Positions 24,639-32,620 of a stretch of 64,000 nt of DNA are shown one piece after another; within the stretch, counting starts at the first letter, position 1, and each line of letters starts with the position of its first letter. The notes beneath the pieces are model-generated. The model was not told the origin of the DNA, ran no database searches, and saw only the letters and a program-made list of their open reading frames with translations. Source of the stretch: Cupriavidus sp. P-10 (GTDB taxonomy: Bacteria; Pseudomonadota; Gammaproteobacteria; Burkholderiales; Burkholderiaceae); contig NZ_AP025170.1 in NCBI RefSeq assembly GCF_003402535.2, positions 434,001 through 498,000 of the forward strand. Reading direction: 5' to 3'. The position numbers and the translations under genes were made by a program.

Positions 24639-25673
24639 ATGACCCAGAAGCTCACCATTACCCGCCCGGACGACTGGCACCTGCACCTGCGCGACGGCGC
24701 GGCGCTGGCCGCCGTGCTGCCCGACACCGCCCGCCAGTTCGCGCGCGCGATCATCATGCCGAACCTGAAGCCGCCCGTGACCACGGTGGCCCAGGCGCAG
24801 GCCTACCGCGCCCGCATCCTCGCGGCGCTGCCGGCCGGCATGCAGTTCGAGCCGCTGATGACGCTGTACCTGACCGATAACACCAGCGCCGAAGAGATCG
24901 TCGCGGCCAAGGCCAGCGGCTTCGTGCACGGCGTCAAGCTGTACCCGGCGGGCGCCACCACCAACAGCGACGCCGGCGTGACCGACATCCGCCGTTGCTA
25001 CGCCGCGCTGGAAGCGATGCAGCGCGAAGGCCTGCCGCTGCTGGTGCACGGCGAAGTCACCGACCCGGCGATCGATATCTTCGACCGCGAGGCCGTGTTC
25101 ATCGAGCAGGTGATGACACCGCTGCGCCGCGACATGCCTGAACTGAAAGTGGTGTTCGAACACATCACTACCAAGGATGCCGCCCAGTACGTGCTGGAAG
25201 CCAGCGGCCCGGTCGGCGCCACCATCACCGCCCACCACCTGCTGTACAACCGGAATGCGATCTTCACCGGCGGCATCCGCCCGCATTACTACTGCCTGCC
25301 GGTGCTCAAGCGCGAAACCCACCGCGAAGCGCTGGTCGCGGCCGCCACCTCCGGCAACCCGCGCTTCTTCCTGGGCACCGACAGCGCGCCGCACGCGCGC
25401 GGCCTGAAGGAACATGCCTGCGGCTGCGCCGGCTGCTACACCGCGCTGCATGCGATGGAGCTGTATGCCGAGGCCTTCGACGCCGCCGGTGCGCTGGACA
25501 AGCTGGAAGCCTTCGCCAGCTTCAACGGTCCGGCCTTCTACGGCCTGGCGCGCAACGCCGGCACGCTGACGCTGGAGCGTGAAGACTGGCAATTGCCGGC
25601 CGAACTGCCGTATGGCGACACCACGCTGGTTCCGCTGCGCGGCGGCGAAACGCTGCGCTGGAAGGCGCGCTGA
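24639..25673 (+). CDS. pyrC: Dihydroorotase
   Basis: A 344-residue class II dihydroorotase, which cyclises carbamoyl-aspartate to dihydroorotate in pyrimidine synthesis. The binuclear zinc site is visible: His14 and His16 in DWHLHLRDG, the lysine to be carboxylated (Lys100, GVKLYPAG), LLVHGEV, the EHITT histidine and the GTDSAPH aspartate. Length is normal for E. coli-type PyrC. The next gene starts 12 bp after its stop and is probably co-transcribed. Confidence 0.93.
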   Translation: MTQKLTITRPDDWHLHLRDGAALAAVLPDTARQFARAIIMPNLKPPVTTVAQAQAYRARILAALPAGMQFEPLMTLYLTDNTSAEEIVAAKASGFVHGVKLYPAGATTNSDAGVTDIRRCYAALEAMQREGLPLLVHGEVTDPAIDIFDREAVFIEQVMTPLRRDMPELKVVFEHITTKDAAQYVLEASGPVGATITAHHLLYNRNAIFTGGIRPHYYCLPVLKRETHREALVAAATSGNPRFFLGTDSAPHARGLKEHACGCAGCYTALHAMELYAEAFDAAGALDKLEAFASFNGPAFYGLARNAGTLTLEREDWQLPAELPYGDTTLVPLRGGETLRWKAR

Positions 25674-25684
25674 CCGCTTCGGCG

Positions 25685-26524
25685 TTGCAAGCCGAAGCAA
25701 CCGCGGCGGGCGAATCCTTCGCCGCCGCGCTGGCCGGGATCGACTGGTCCCGGCCATGGTTCCAGCCCTTTGCCCCGCACGGCGCAGCGCTGGCGTCGGC
25801 AGTGCAGGGCGGTGCCGACCTGCGCGCGCTGCTCGATGCCCAGGCAAGCACGCTGGGCTTGCACAGCGCGCGCGGGGTGCCGCTGCGCTTTATCCCGCAG
25901 CAGGCCTTGCCCGAGGGCAGCGCCTATGAAGCGCACATCCACGCCACGGGCGAAGTCCCGACGCGCGACAACCTCCACGATTTCTTCAATGCGCTGGTAT
26001 GGCTGCATTTCCCGCAAGCCAAGCGCGTGCTCAACCAGATCCAGGCCACGGTGATCGCGCGCGAGGGCGTGCAGACCACGCGCGGCGGCGTGCGTGACGC
26101 GGCCACGCTGTTTGACGAGAACGCGGTGCTGTTCCTGAGCGAGGGCGGCGAGCATGCCGACGCGCTGCGCGGGTTTGCCTGGCAGCGTCTTTTTGTCGCG
26201 CAACGCCACGCGTGGGGCACCGCGTGCAGGGTGGTGCCGTTCGGCCACGCGCTGCTGGAAAAGATGGTGCAGCCGTACAAGGCCGCGACCGCGCATGCCT
26301 GGATGCTGCCACTGGTGCCGGGCGACGCGCTGGATGGCGCGGTGGCGTCGTCGCTGGAAGAGGCCGCCGATACCGGCACGCTGCGCGGGGGTCGCTGCTT
26401 TGCGCCGCTGCCGGTCATGGGCATCCCCGGATGGTGTGCCGGCAACGCCTCGCCTGATTTCTATGCCGACACCACGGTGTTCCGGCCCGGGCGCATGCGG
26501 GACTTACGCCGGCAACCTGGCTGA
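25685..26524 (+). CDS. DUF3025 domain-containing protein
   Basis: A 279-residue protein that I recognise as DUF3025, found in beta- and gammaproteobacteria but of unknown function. Conserved-looking blocks are WFQPFAPHG, the RDNLHDFFNALVWLHFPQAK segment near residue 105 and LPVMGIPGWC near the C-terminus. No signal peptide or membrane segment is seen. No ATG fits; a TTG at 25685, 12 bp after the pyrC stop, is used as start, so the N-terminus is uncertain. RNase P RNA begins 20 bp after its stop. Confidence 0.7.
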   Translation: MQAEATAAGESFAAALAGIDWSRPWFQPFAPHGAALASAVQGGADLRALLDAQASTLGLHSARGVPLRFIPQQALPEGSAYEAHIHATGEVPTRDNLHDFFNALVWLHFPQAKRVLNQIQATVIAREGVQTTRGGVRDAATLFDENAVLFLSEGGEHADALRGFAWQRLFVAQRHAWGTACRVVPFGHALLEKMVQPYKAATAHAWMLPLVPGDALDGAVASSLEEAADTGTLRGGRCFAPLPVMGIPGWCAGNASPDFYADTTVFRPGRMRDLRRQPG

Positions 26525-26545
26525 ATCGGTGTTAGACTGCGGCCC

Positions 26546-26886
26546 GCAAAGCAGGCCAGACAACCGCTGCCTGTACCGCAAGGTGCAGGGGGAGGAAAGT
26601 CCGGACTCCACAGGGCAGGGTGTTGGCTAACAGCCATCCACGGCAACGTGCGGAATAGGGCCACAGAGACGAGTCTTGCCGCCGGGTTCGCCTGGCGGGA
26701 AGGGTGAAACGCGGTAACCTCCACCTGGAGCAATCCCAAATAGGCAGGCGATGAAGCGGCCCGCTGAGTCTGCGGGTAGGGAGCTGGAGCCGGCTGGTAA
26801 CAGTCGGCCTAGAGGAATGGTTGTCACGCGCCGCTGGCCGCAAGGCGGGCGGTGCGCACAGAATCCGGCTTATCGGCCTGCTTTGC
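26546..26886 (+). ncRNA. rnpB: RNase P RNA (bacterial type A)
   Basis: The catalytic RNA of RNase P, which removes tRNA 5' leaders. The ends pair: GCAAAGCAGGCC at 26546-26557 with GGCCTGCTTTGC at 26875-26886, forming helix P1. Universally conserved parts are present in order: GAGGAAAGTCCGGACTCC near 26590, AGGGTGAAACGCGG near 26700, the AAATAGGCAGGCGATGAAG segment near 26740 and ACAGAATCCGGCTTAT near 26870. Size (about 341 nt) and layout fit type A. The exact termini may differ by a few bases from the P1 ends given. Confidence 0.95.
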
Positions 26887-26939
26887 TTCAGTCTTCGGCA
26901 TGACCCGGCGCCTTCGCGGTCCGGGCCGGCCAACTTCCA

Positions 26940-27362
26940 TCAGCCTTCGACGATTTCCATCGTGTGCGTGATCTCGGCCGTCTTGGCCAGCATGATCGAC
27001 GCCGAGCAGTACTTTTCGTGCGACAGCTTAATCGCGCGCTCGACCGTGGCGGGGTTGAGATTCTTGCCGGTCACCACAAAATGGAAGTTGATGCGGGTGA
27101 AGACCTTGGGGTCTTCGCCGGCGCGATCGGCCTGCAGCTGGACGCTGCAGCCGCGCACGTCCTGGCGGCCGCGTTTCAGGATCAGCACCACGTCATAGGC
27201 GGTGCAGCCGCCGGTGCCGACCAGGACCATTTCCATCGGGCGGGGCGCAAGGTTATGGCCGCCGCCCTCGGGCGCGCCGTCCATCGCAACGATATGGCCG
27301 CTGCCGGTCTGGGCCACGAAGCTCATGCCGTCGGCGCCCATCCATGTTACTTTGCATTCCAT
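26940..27362 (-). CDS. OsmC-family peroxiredoxin-like protein
   Basis: A 140-residue OsmC/Ohr-fold protein. The two conserved cysteines expected of thiol-dependent peroxidases are in GTGGCTAYD and HEKYCSAS. The first segments (KVTWMGADGMSFVAQT) are more like the YhfA/OsmC-like subgroup than Ohr. It probably reduces organic hydroperoxides in the cytoplasm, but many YhfA-type members have no proven substrate. ATG 27362 gives the family length; in-frame residues upstream look non-coding. It is convergent with rnpB. Confidence 0.85.
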   Translation of the reverse strand: MECKVTWMGADGMSFVAQTGSGHIVAMDGAPEGGGHNLAPRPMEMVLVGTGGCTAYDVVLILKRGRQDVRGCSVQLQADRAGEDPKVFTRINFHFVVTGKNLNPATVERAIKLSHEKYCSASIMLAKTAEITHTMEIVEG

Positions 27363-27517
27363 TCTGTTCGTTCCTGTCGTTTGTGTTGTGAGATTGCGAT
27401 CACTATCGCGTGATCTCGAATCTTGCAATTCTCAGTATATGGCATCGTCAAGTTCACGCCCGTGATGCCGATATCCCTGGGAAAGCTGAGGGTTTCCTCT
27501 AGTGTGACGGTTCTGTG

Positions 27518-27546
27518 ACAACGGTTTTATGTGTATAAACCATTGT
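27518..27546. promoter_or_regulatory. Palindrome around a TATAAA box
   Basis: The sequence from ACAACGGTTTTAT to TATAAACCATTGT forms near-perfect inverted arms and includes TATAAA (27534-27539). TTCTGT at 27511-27516 would be a weak -35 at 17 nt. It could be an operator on a rightward promoter reading toward the small ORF and small-RNA region. No binding protein can be named. Confidence 0.35.
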
Positions 27547-27560
27547 TTTAAAAGGAAAAT

Positions 27561-27680
27561 ATGGCGCAGAATGGAAGGGGCGTGTCATCCCGCCATATGA
27601 AATCGCATTTCGTACTACAAATTTCCCTTGCATCCGGGAAAACCCCATGTATAATTCCAATCATTGAACGACGGCGCTGA
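27561..27680 (+). CDS. Possible 39-residue small protein or leader peptide
   Basis: An ATG at 27561 preceded by AAAGGAAAA (a fair ribosome site) opens a 39-codon frame ending at TGA 27678-27680. The peptide is basic (it ends ERRR) with a hydrophobic middle (HFVLQISLA). It overlaps the start of the small-RNA candidate by about 20 nt. Codon use is not like neighbouring genes, and such a frame can arise by chance in A/T-richer DNA; conservation of the frame would be needed to accept it. Confidence 0.2.
   Translation: MAQNGRGVSSRHMKSHFVLQISLASGKTPCIIPIIERRR
27628..27655 (+). promoter_or_regulatory. Sigma-70-type promoter of a small-RNA candidate
   Basis: TTGCAT (27628-27633) and a perfect TATAAT (27650-27655) are 16 nt apart. 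Transcription would begin near 27662. The next gene is more than 400 bp away and a strong terminator intervenes, so the promoter appears to drive a short transcript. Confidence 0.6.
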
Positions 27681-27822
27681 CAGCGCGCCAGAGTGCGAAA
27701 GCGAAGCCTTCCGGATACGCCACCCGCACCGCCCGCAGTTTCCCCGTCGATCTCCAAGTGTCTCCTCCACCCTCCTCCTTTGGTGGATTCAAACCCAAGC
27801 TAAACCAGCTTGGGTTTTTTTT
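27662..27822 (+). ncRNA. Candidate small regulatory RNA with anti-Shine-Dalgarno loop
   Basis: About 160 nt lie between a canonical promoter and a strong intrinsic terminator (stem 27791-27801 with 27807-27817, then T-run). Inside, GCGCTGACAGCGC forms a hairpin near the 5' end. Near the 3' end CCACC (27767-27771) pairs with GGTGG (27782-27786), leaving a loop CTCCTCCTTT that is complementary to ribosome binding sites. Exposed CU-rich anti-SD loops are a known feature of trans-acting small RNAs, best described in alphaproteobacteria. Reading frames on both strands run through the terminator and do not look coding. I cannot match it to a named family, and it does not resemble 6S RNA or tmRNA. 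Confidence 0.55.
27791..27822 (+). terminator. Strong intrinsic terminator
   Basis: AAACCCAAGCT and AGCTTGGGTTT form an 11-bp perfect stem with a 5-nt loop, followed by a run of T to 27822. It ends the small-RNA candidate and insulates rplM from upstream transcription. Confidence 0.9.
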
Positions 27823-27919
27823 CGCCCCTGCGCGGAAGCGGTTCCGGTGGCCAGAGTGGCGTACGCTGCCCGGGCAGGCGATTTGTAGCAACGATCTTGA
27901 CGAAAACCTCAGTCTTTGC

Positions 27920-27949
27920 TTGTGCCAGTCCGATAGCCGCCATTATAAT
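27920..27949 (+). promoter_or_regulatory. rplM-rpsI promoter
   Basis: TATAAT (27944-27949) with TTGTGC (27920-27925) 18 nt upstream. It implies a start near 27956 and a leader of about 130 nt before rplM, long enough for translational control, although I see no recognised ribosomal-protein leader fold. Confidence 0.5.
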
Positions 27950-28085
27950 CGTGGGCTTTTCCGTCATGCCCGCGGGAAAGAGAAGCAGTATCCGGCCAGT
28001 CCCAGACGGGCCACAAGACTTGCAGGGGCGAGTACAAGCCTTCGCGAGTCGGATTTCGGGCACGAACTAATAGTCAGGAAAAATC

Positions 28086-28514
28086 ATGAAGACCTTTTCC
28101 GCCAAGCCTCATGAGGTAAAGCGCGACTGGTACGTGATTGACGCGACGGACAAAGTCCTCGGCCGTGTCGCCAGCGAAGTGGCACGCCGTCTGCGCGGCA
28201 AGCACAAGCCGGAATTCACTCCGCACGTCGACACGGGTGATTACATCATCATCGTCAATGCAGCCAAGCTGCGTGTCACGGGTACCAAGGAAACGGACAA
28301 GAAGTACTATCGCCATTCGGGCTACCCGGGCGGTATCTACGAAACGACGTTTGGCAAGATGCAGCAGCGTTTCCCGGGCCGTGCCCTGGAAAAGGCTGTG
28401 AAGGGCATGCTGCCGAAGGGTCCGCTGGGCTACGCGATGATCAAGAAGCTGAAGGTTTACGCCGAAGCCGAGCATCCGCACGAAGCGCAGCAGCCGAAGG
28501 CGCTGGAAATCTAA
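28086..28514 (+). CDS. rplM: 50S ribosomal protein L13
   Basis: A 142-residue L13, a primary 23S rRNA-binding protein needed early in large-subunit assembly. Motifs: [19 protein letters not shown] at the N-terminus, [33 protein letters not shown] and GMLPKGPLG. Length is standard. It is 12 bp upstream of rpsI, the conserved bacterial pair. The ATG at 28086 follows CAGGAAAAATC. Confidence 0.97.
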   Translation: MKTFSAKPHEVKRDWYVIDATDKVLGRVASEVARRLRGKHKPEFTPHVDTGDYIIIVNAAKLRVTGTKETDKKYYRHSGYPGGIYETTFGKMQQRFPGRALEKAVKGMLPKGPLGYAMIKKLKVYAEAEHPHEAQQPKALEI

Positions 28515-28526
28515 GGAGGCCAATCC

Positions 28527-28919
28527 ATGATCGGTAACTGGAATTACGGTACTGGCCGCCGCAAGAGCGCTGTGGCTCGTGTCTTCATCAAGTCGGGCAA
28601 GGGCGAGATCGTCGTCAACGGCAAGCCCATCAAAGAGTATTTCGCTCGCGAAACCTCGCTGATGATCGTGCGCCAGCCCCTGGAACTGACCGCCCACGGG
28701 GAAACGTTCGACATCAAGGTCAACGTGACCGGCGGTGGCGAAACCGGCCAGGCCGGCGCAGTGCGCCACGGCATCACCCGTGCCCTGATCGACTATGATG
28801 CGACCCTGAAGTCGGCTCTGTCGAAGGCTGGCTACGTCACGCGCGATGCACGTGAAGTCGAGCGTAAGAAGGTCGGCTTCCACAAGGCGCGTCGTCGCAA
28901 GCAGTTCTCGAAGCGCTGA
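28527..28919 (+). CDS. rpsI: 30S ribosomal protein S9
   Basis: A 130-residue S9 located at the 30S head; its C-terminal KR tail contacts P-site tRNA. Visible are [14 protein letters not shown], the [17 protein letters not shown] block and the C-terminal basic [17 protein letters not shown] end with the conserved terminal SKR. AAGGAGG before ATG 28527 is a strong ribosome site. The gene is followed by a perfect terminator at 28962-28997. Confidence 0.97.
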   Translation: MIGNWNYGTGRRKSAVARVFIKSGKGEIVVNGKPIKEYFARETSLMIVRQPLELTAHGETFDIKVNVTGGGETGQAGAVRHGITRALIDYDATLKSALSKAGYVTRDAREVERKKVGFHKARRRKQFSKR

Positions 28920-28961
28920 TGCGTTTTCGCGGTACCGGTTCTGCCGGATACTGCGAAATCC

Positions 28962-28997
28962 AAAAAAACCGCACGCTTGCCGTGCGGTTTTTTTTTG
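28962..28997 (+). terminator. Intrinsic terminator of rplM-rpsI
   Basis: An A-run plus CCGCACG pairs with CGTGCGG plus nine T around a 5-nt loop. The symmetrical A/T runs make it usable from either strand. Confidence 0.92.
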
Positions 28998-29173
28998 CCA
29001 CGACGCTACGGTTTCAGCGGAGGCTGCCGAAATAGCGGATGGGCCACCAGACTTTTGTGGGGTATGCGCTGCACGCGGCTACAATCACGCCCTGTCGCCA
29101 TCGGCAAGCCGTCTGCCACGGCGACGCGCTCCGGGCCCGGCGGCCCGGTACGAACGAGAGAGGAGTGAGAGCG

Positions 29174-29671
29174 ATGCTGTTTTCGAAGAAGAAGGGCCTT
29201 TCGATCGATACGCTGATCGGCGCGGACACCGCCATCGACGGCAACCTGGTGTTTGCCGGCGGCCTGCGCCTGGATGGGCGCGTGCGCGGCAATGTCACCG
29301 CGGCGCCCGGCAAGCCGAGCATGCTGGTGGTCAGCGAGAAGGGCATGGTCGAAGGCGAGATCAGCGTTGGCCACCTGGTGCTCAACGGCACGGTGAAGGG
29401 CCCGGTGCATGCGACCGACCTGCTGGAACTGCAACCGCAGGCGCGCGTGCTGGGTGATGTGCGCTATGCAGCGCTGGAGATGCACCAGGGCGCGCTGGTC
29501 GAAGGGCGGCTGGTCCCGCTGTCGCAGGGCGCGGTCGGCGAAATCAAGGCGTTGCCCAACGTGGTCGATGCCGGACCGGTCACTGAAGTGACGGAAACGC
29601 CGGCCGGGGACGATGCGGCGGCCGAGGAAACTCCGGTGGACGCCGCCAGTCCCACGGAAAAGGCCGCCTGA
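29174..29671 (+). CDS. Bactofilin family protein
   Basis: A 165-residue bactofilin. The central DUF583 beta-helix (about residues 15-110) shows the repeating hydrophobic-glycine pattern of these polymerising cytoskeletal proteins (GNLVFAGGLRLDGRVRGNV, MVEGEISVGHLVLNGTVKG). The N-terminal MLFSKKKG may contact membrane, and the C-terminal 50 residues are acidic, Ala/Pro-rich and probably disordered. Bactofilins scaffold cell-wall enzymes or polar structures. AGGAG lies upstream of ATG 29174. The downstream neighbour was originally erpA, now separated by the group II intron. Confidence 0.88.
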   Translation: MLFSKKKGLSIDTLIGADTAIDGNLVFAGGLRLDGRVRGNVTAAPGKPSMLVVSEKGMVEGEISVGHLVLNGTVKGPVHATDLLELQPQARVLGDVRYAALEMHQGALVEGRLVPLSQGAVGEIKALPNVVDAGPVTEVTETPAGDDAAAEETPVDAASPTEKAA

Positions 29672-29753
29672 GCGGCCTGCCGCACGCTCGAAACCCTTGA
29701 AAACAAAGGGCTTCGGCACGATCTTCCAGTAACGCTTAGAATACAGGCGTATC

Positions 29754-30903
29754 GTGCGACACGCACTATCGTGTCCGGGCAGCTCCAACGTAAGGAGCAT
29801 CGACCTTGTTGGGACACGGAAAGGCTTCTGCCAGACCGTCTAATCCCAACCAATTTCTTGCTTAGACGAACCCAGCCGAACAGCCAGGGGGAGTCCGATG
29901 TGCTGCGGGAGCCGGAGTATTGGCTACCCGCGGTTTGCTTTCTGCTGGATGAATTTCCAGCCATTGCCCAAGGGCGGGGACGCTCGCCTTTGGGCGAGTT
30001 TCTTTGTAAACGCCTCCTCTACGGAGGGTGCGGGCGGTTGCGCAACGTTAGTTTGGTTGCGAAGTCGTTACACGGCATTCAAACCGACCCAGTCGGGTCG
30101 GCGCTGTACGCCTTGGGACGGAGGTCTGCGCTCGAAAGAGTTCACCCACCGTCAAGCGCTCGCCAATATGGGAGCACATGAAGTAGGAAGTGAGGTCCCG
30201 GAGCGCAAGCTCTGCGCGTTATGGTTCGGTCGAATGTGCCCGTGAGGGTGTTTCGATAGAGAACCTGCTATGCGACTAGCAGTAGCCTAAGGGGACATGC
30301 GTCACTGGTAACGGTGGGGTGTGAAGCTCTCCTGACAATGTTTCCCCCGCAAGGGTGTCGCCTAGTCGTGAGACTGGACGGCAGAGACTCCGAGCAGCAA
30401 TTGGGGTTGAGGAGCTAGGCTGGCTGGCATGGGCAACGTATGTGAACTGCTGGTAAACGTCGTCAGTATTGAGATGCCAAAGCTGCTGATAGGCATCAAC
30501 CAAAAGGTGTGCGGTTGGTTGTTCCGCTGGTACGCCGGAACACGTCGCCATACAACCGCCGGCGGAAAGGCAGGCCCTAACCCGGTCGTGTAATGCGCAG
30601 GGAACGTGGTAAGCCCGTATGGCTGCCGGAGCGCAGTTTGGCTCAGGCAGGCGAACCGCAAGGAACGCTGTTGGCTGTGCGGGTATGGGAGGTTGGAGAA
30701 AGCGAATGCCGGGCTGTAATGGCTCGGATAGGGATTGAAACATCATCCCACGCGAAAGCGGGCAGACTTCCAACTGGTCAATCGTCGCAGGACGGCTGAC
30801 TAATCTCGCTTGTTTAAATTTTCTTCCCTTGAGGGGCAACACGTCCCTCAAGGGGCGTGCTGTCTCTTGATGTTGGGGAAGATCCTCAAGATAGGAGAGC
30901 AGC
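29754..30903 (+). other. Intron RNA 5' part (domains I-III), no protein gene
   Basis: This 1150-nt stretch is ribozyme sequence with no plausible gene. The last ~670 nt have the expected size for domains I-III. The first ~480 nt are extra: they include a terminator-like hairpin (CTCGCC 29983-29988, GGCGAG 29993-29998, then TTTCTTT) and end at GTGCCCGTGAGGG (30236), which itself resembles a group II 5' end. The extra segment may be an expanded domain I stem or an inserted element. Confidence 0.5.
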
Positions 30904-32601
30904 ATGGAAGCATTGATCCGCAAGGATGAATCTGCGCTCTCCGGCGGGCCGCAAACCTGGGGTGCCATTGATTGGCGCCGCGTGGAGCGGAACGTCCGAG
31001 AGATGCAGATTCGAATTGCGAAGGCGACACAGGAAGGGGATTGGCGCAGGGTGAAAGCTTTGCAACGGTCTCTGACCCGCTCGTTTTCTGCCAAGGCATC
31101 GGCAGTGAAGCGAGTGACGGAGAACCAAGGTAAGCGAACGGCAGGCGTCGATCGCGAAAAATGGGACTCGCCTGAAACCCGATGGGAAGCCATCGGGCGG
31201 TTGAAGCGCCGGGGATATAGACCTTTGCCACTACGGAGGGTTTTTATCCCCAAGGCCAACGGGAAGGAGCGCCCTTTGGGCATTCCGACCATGTTAGACA
31301 GAGCCATGCAAGCGCTGTATTTGCTGGCCCTGGAGCCGGTGTCCGAAGGGACGAGCGATCCGAACTCCTATGGGTTTCGGATCAACCGCTCTACCGCGGA
31401 CGCCATGTCTCAGCTATTCCTAAACCTGTCCAGAAAGGCTTCGGCCCAATGGATCTTGGAAGCGGACATCAAAGGCTGCTTTGACCATATCAGTCACGAC
31501 TGGCTGGAAAGCAATGTCCCTATGGACAAAGCAATCCTTCGGAAGTGGTTGAAAGCTGGCGTGGTATTTCAAGGCCAGCTTCAGGCGACCGAAGCCGGAA
31601 CACCGCAGGGGGGCATCATTTCCCCCACTCTGGCAAACGTTGCGCTGAACGGGTTGGAACGACAACTGGTTAAGTCTCTCGAGACTAAACTGGGCGTGGT
31701 CAACACGAAGAAGCTAAAAGTGAATGTGGTGCGCTATGCGGACGACTTCGTGATCACTGGCAGTACGCCGGAGATCCTAGAAAGCGAAGTGAAGCCGTGG
31801 GTGGAACAGTTCCTGGCAGTACGGGGGCTGACGCTATCGACGGAGAAAACGCGGATCGTCAATATCGCTGACGGCTTTGACTTCCTCGGGTGGAATTTCC
31901 GGAAGTATTCGGGAACGCTGCTCATTAAGCCGAGCAAGAAGAATGTGCAAACGTTCTATCGCAAGGTGAAAGGGGTCATCAGTGCCAACAAGACGGCGAA
32001 GCAAGTGAACATCATCAACTTGCTGAACCCGATGCTAAGGGGCTGGGCGCAGTATCACAGCCCGGTGGTTGCGAAGGCCACGTTCAACCGCTTGGAGTAC
32101 GCAGTATCCAAGGCTCTATGGCGGTGGGCGAAACGGCGACATCCACAGAAGACCACCGATTGGGTGCGGAAGAAGTACTACGCGCCAGTCGGGGATCGGA
32201 GCTGGGTGTTTGGAACCACGATCGTGGATGACGGCGGCAATAGCCGATGGGTGGGGCTTTATTCCCTTGCGGGTACGCCTATCCAAAGGCACAAGAAGGT
32301 TCGAGGGGACTATCACCCCTTCGACCCAGCGCAGGAAAGATACGGCGAAACGCTGCGTCAGGAGCGGATGTTAAACAACATGTCGCACCGGAAGCAGTGG
32401 ATTAAGCTCTACATTTCCCAGCGGGGCTTGTGTGCGGTGTGTGAGTGCAAGATCACCAAAGAGACAGGATGGGAAGATCATCACATCGAGTACCGTACAT
32501 ACGGAGGCTCGGACGCTCTAGGGAATCGTGTGCTGCTACACCCTGATTGCCACAAGCAAGTGCACCACCACGGCAGACCCGTAGTGAAACCGGTACAATA
32601 A
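30904..32601 (+). CDS. ltrA: Group II intron reverse transcriptase/maturase with HNH endonuclease
   Basis: A 565-residue intron-encoded protein. The N-terminal segment (WGAIDWRRVERNVREMQIRIAKA) is typical of the chloroplast-like class. Reverse transcriptase motifs follow, with the catalytic YADD at residues 278-281 (RYADDFVITG) and TPQGGIISPTLAN before it. The maturase X domain spans about residues 340-450 (NIINLLNPMLRGWAQYH). The C-terminal HNH endonuclease has CAVCECK, the DHHIEY histidines and HPDCHKQVHHH. All catalytic parts look intact, so the intron may still be mobile. It binds the intron RNA for splicing and primes reverse transcription at the target. AGGAGAGCAGC precedes the ATG. Confidence 0.93.
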   Translation: MEALIRKDESALSGGPQTWGAIDWRRVERNVREMQIRIAKATQEGDWRRVKALQRSLTRSFSAKASAVKRVTENQGKRTAGVDREKWDSPETRWEAIGRLKRRGYRPLPLRRVFIPKANGKERPLGIPTMLDRAMQALYLLALEPVSEGTSDPNSYGFRINRSTADAMSQLFLNLSRKASAQWILEADIKGCFDHISHDWLESNVPMDKAILRKWLKAGVVFQGQLQATEAGTPQGGIISPTLANVALNGLERQLVKSLETKLGVVNTKKLKVNVVRYADDFVITGSTPEILESEVKPWVEQFLAVRGLTLSTEKTRIVNIADGFDFLGWNFRKYSGTLLIKPSKKNVQTFYRKVKGVISANKTAKQVNIINLLNPMLRGWAQYHSPVVAKATFNRLEYAVSKALWRWAKRRHPQKTTDWVRKKYYAPVGDRSWVFGTTIVDDGGNSRWVGLYSLAGTPIQRHKKVRGDYHPFDPAQERYGETLRQERMLNNMSHRKQWIKLYISQRGLCAVCECKITKETGWEDHHIEYRTYGGSDALGNRVLLHPDCHKQVHHHGRPVVKPVQ

Positions 32602-32620
32602 ACCGTACTTTGAAAGGCTT

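Larger units (their letters stand above)
27363..28085. other. 723-bp intergenic region between the OsmC gene and rplM
   Basis: This stretch has no established protein gene. It holds, left to right: the leftward OsmC promoter region; a near-perfect palindrome (27518-27546) around a TATAAA; an 8-bp inverted repeat (27559-27566 with 27591-27598); a possible 39-codon ORF (27561-27680); a canonical promoter, small-RNA candidate and terminator (27628-27822); and the rplM promoter and leader (27920-28085). The first 250 bp are clearly richer in A/T than the rest of the window. Confidence 0.7.

Noticed and set aside
27661..27891. Overlapping 74-76-codon frames on both strands across the small-RNA candidate
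   Set aside because: Both run straight through a strong intrinsic terminator, lack ATG starts with ribosome sites, and show no recognisable protein features.
30234..30240. 30234-30236 as the main 5' end of the group II intron
   Set aside because: The bases upstream of it do not pair with EBS1 or EBS2, whereas those upstream of 29754 do; it is kept only as an unexplained second motif.
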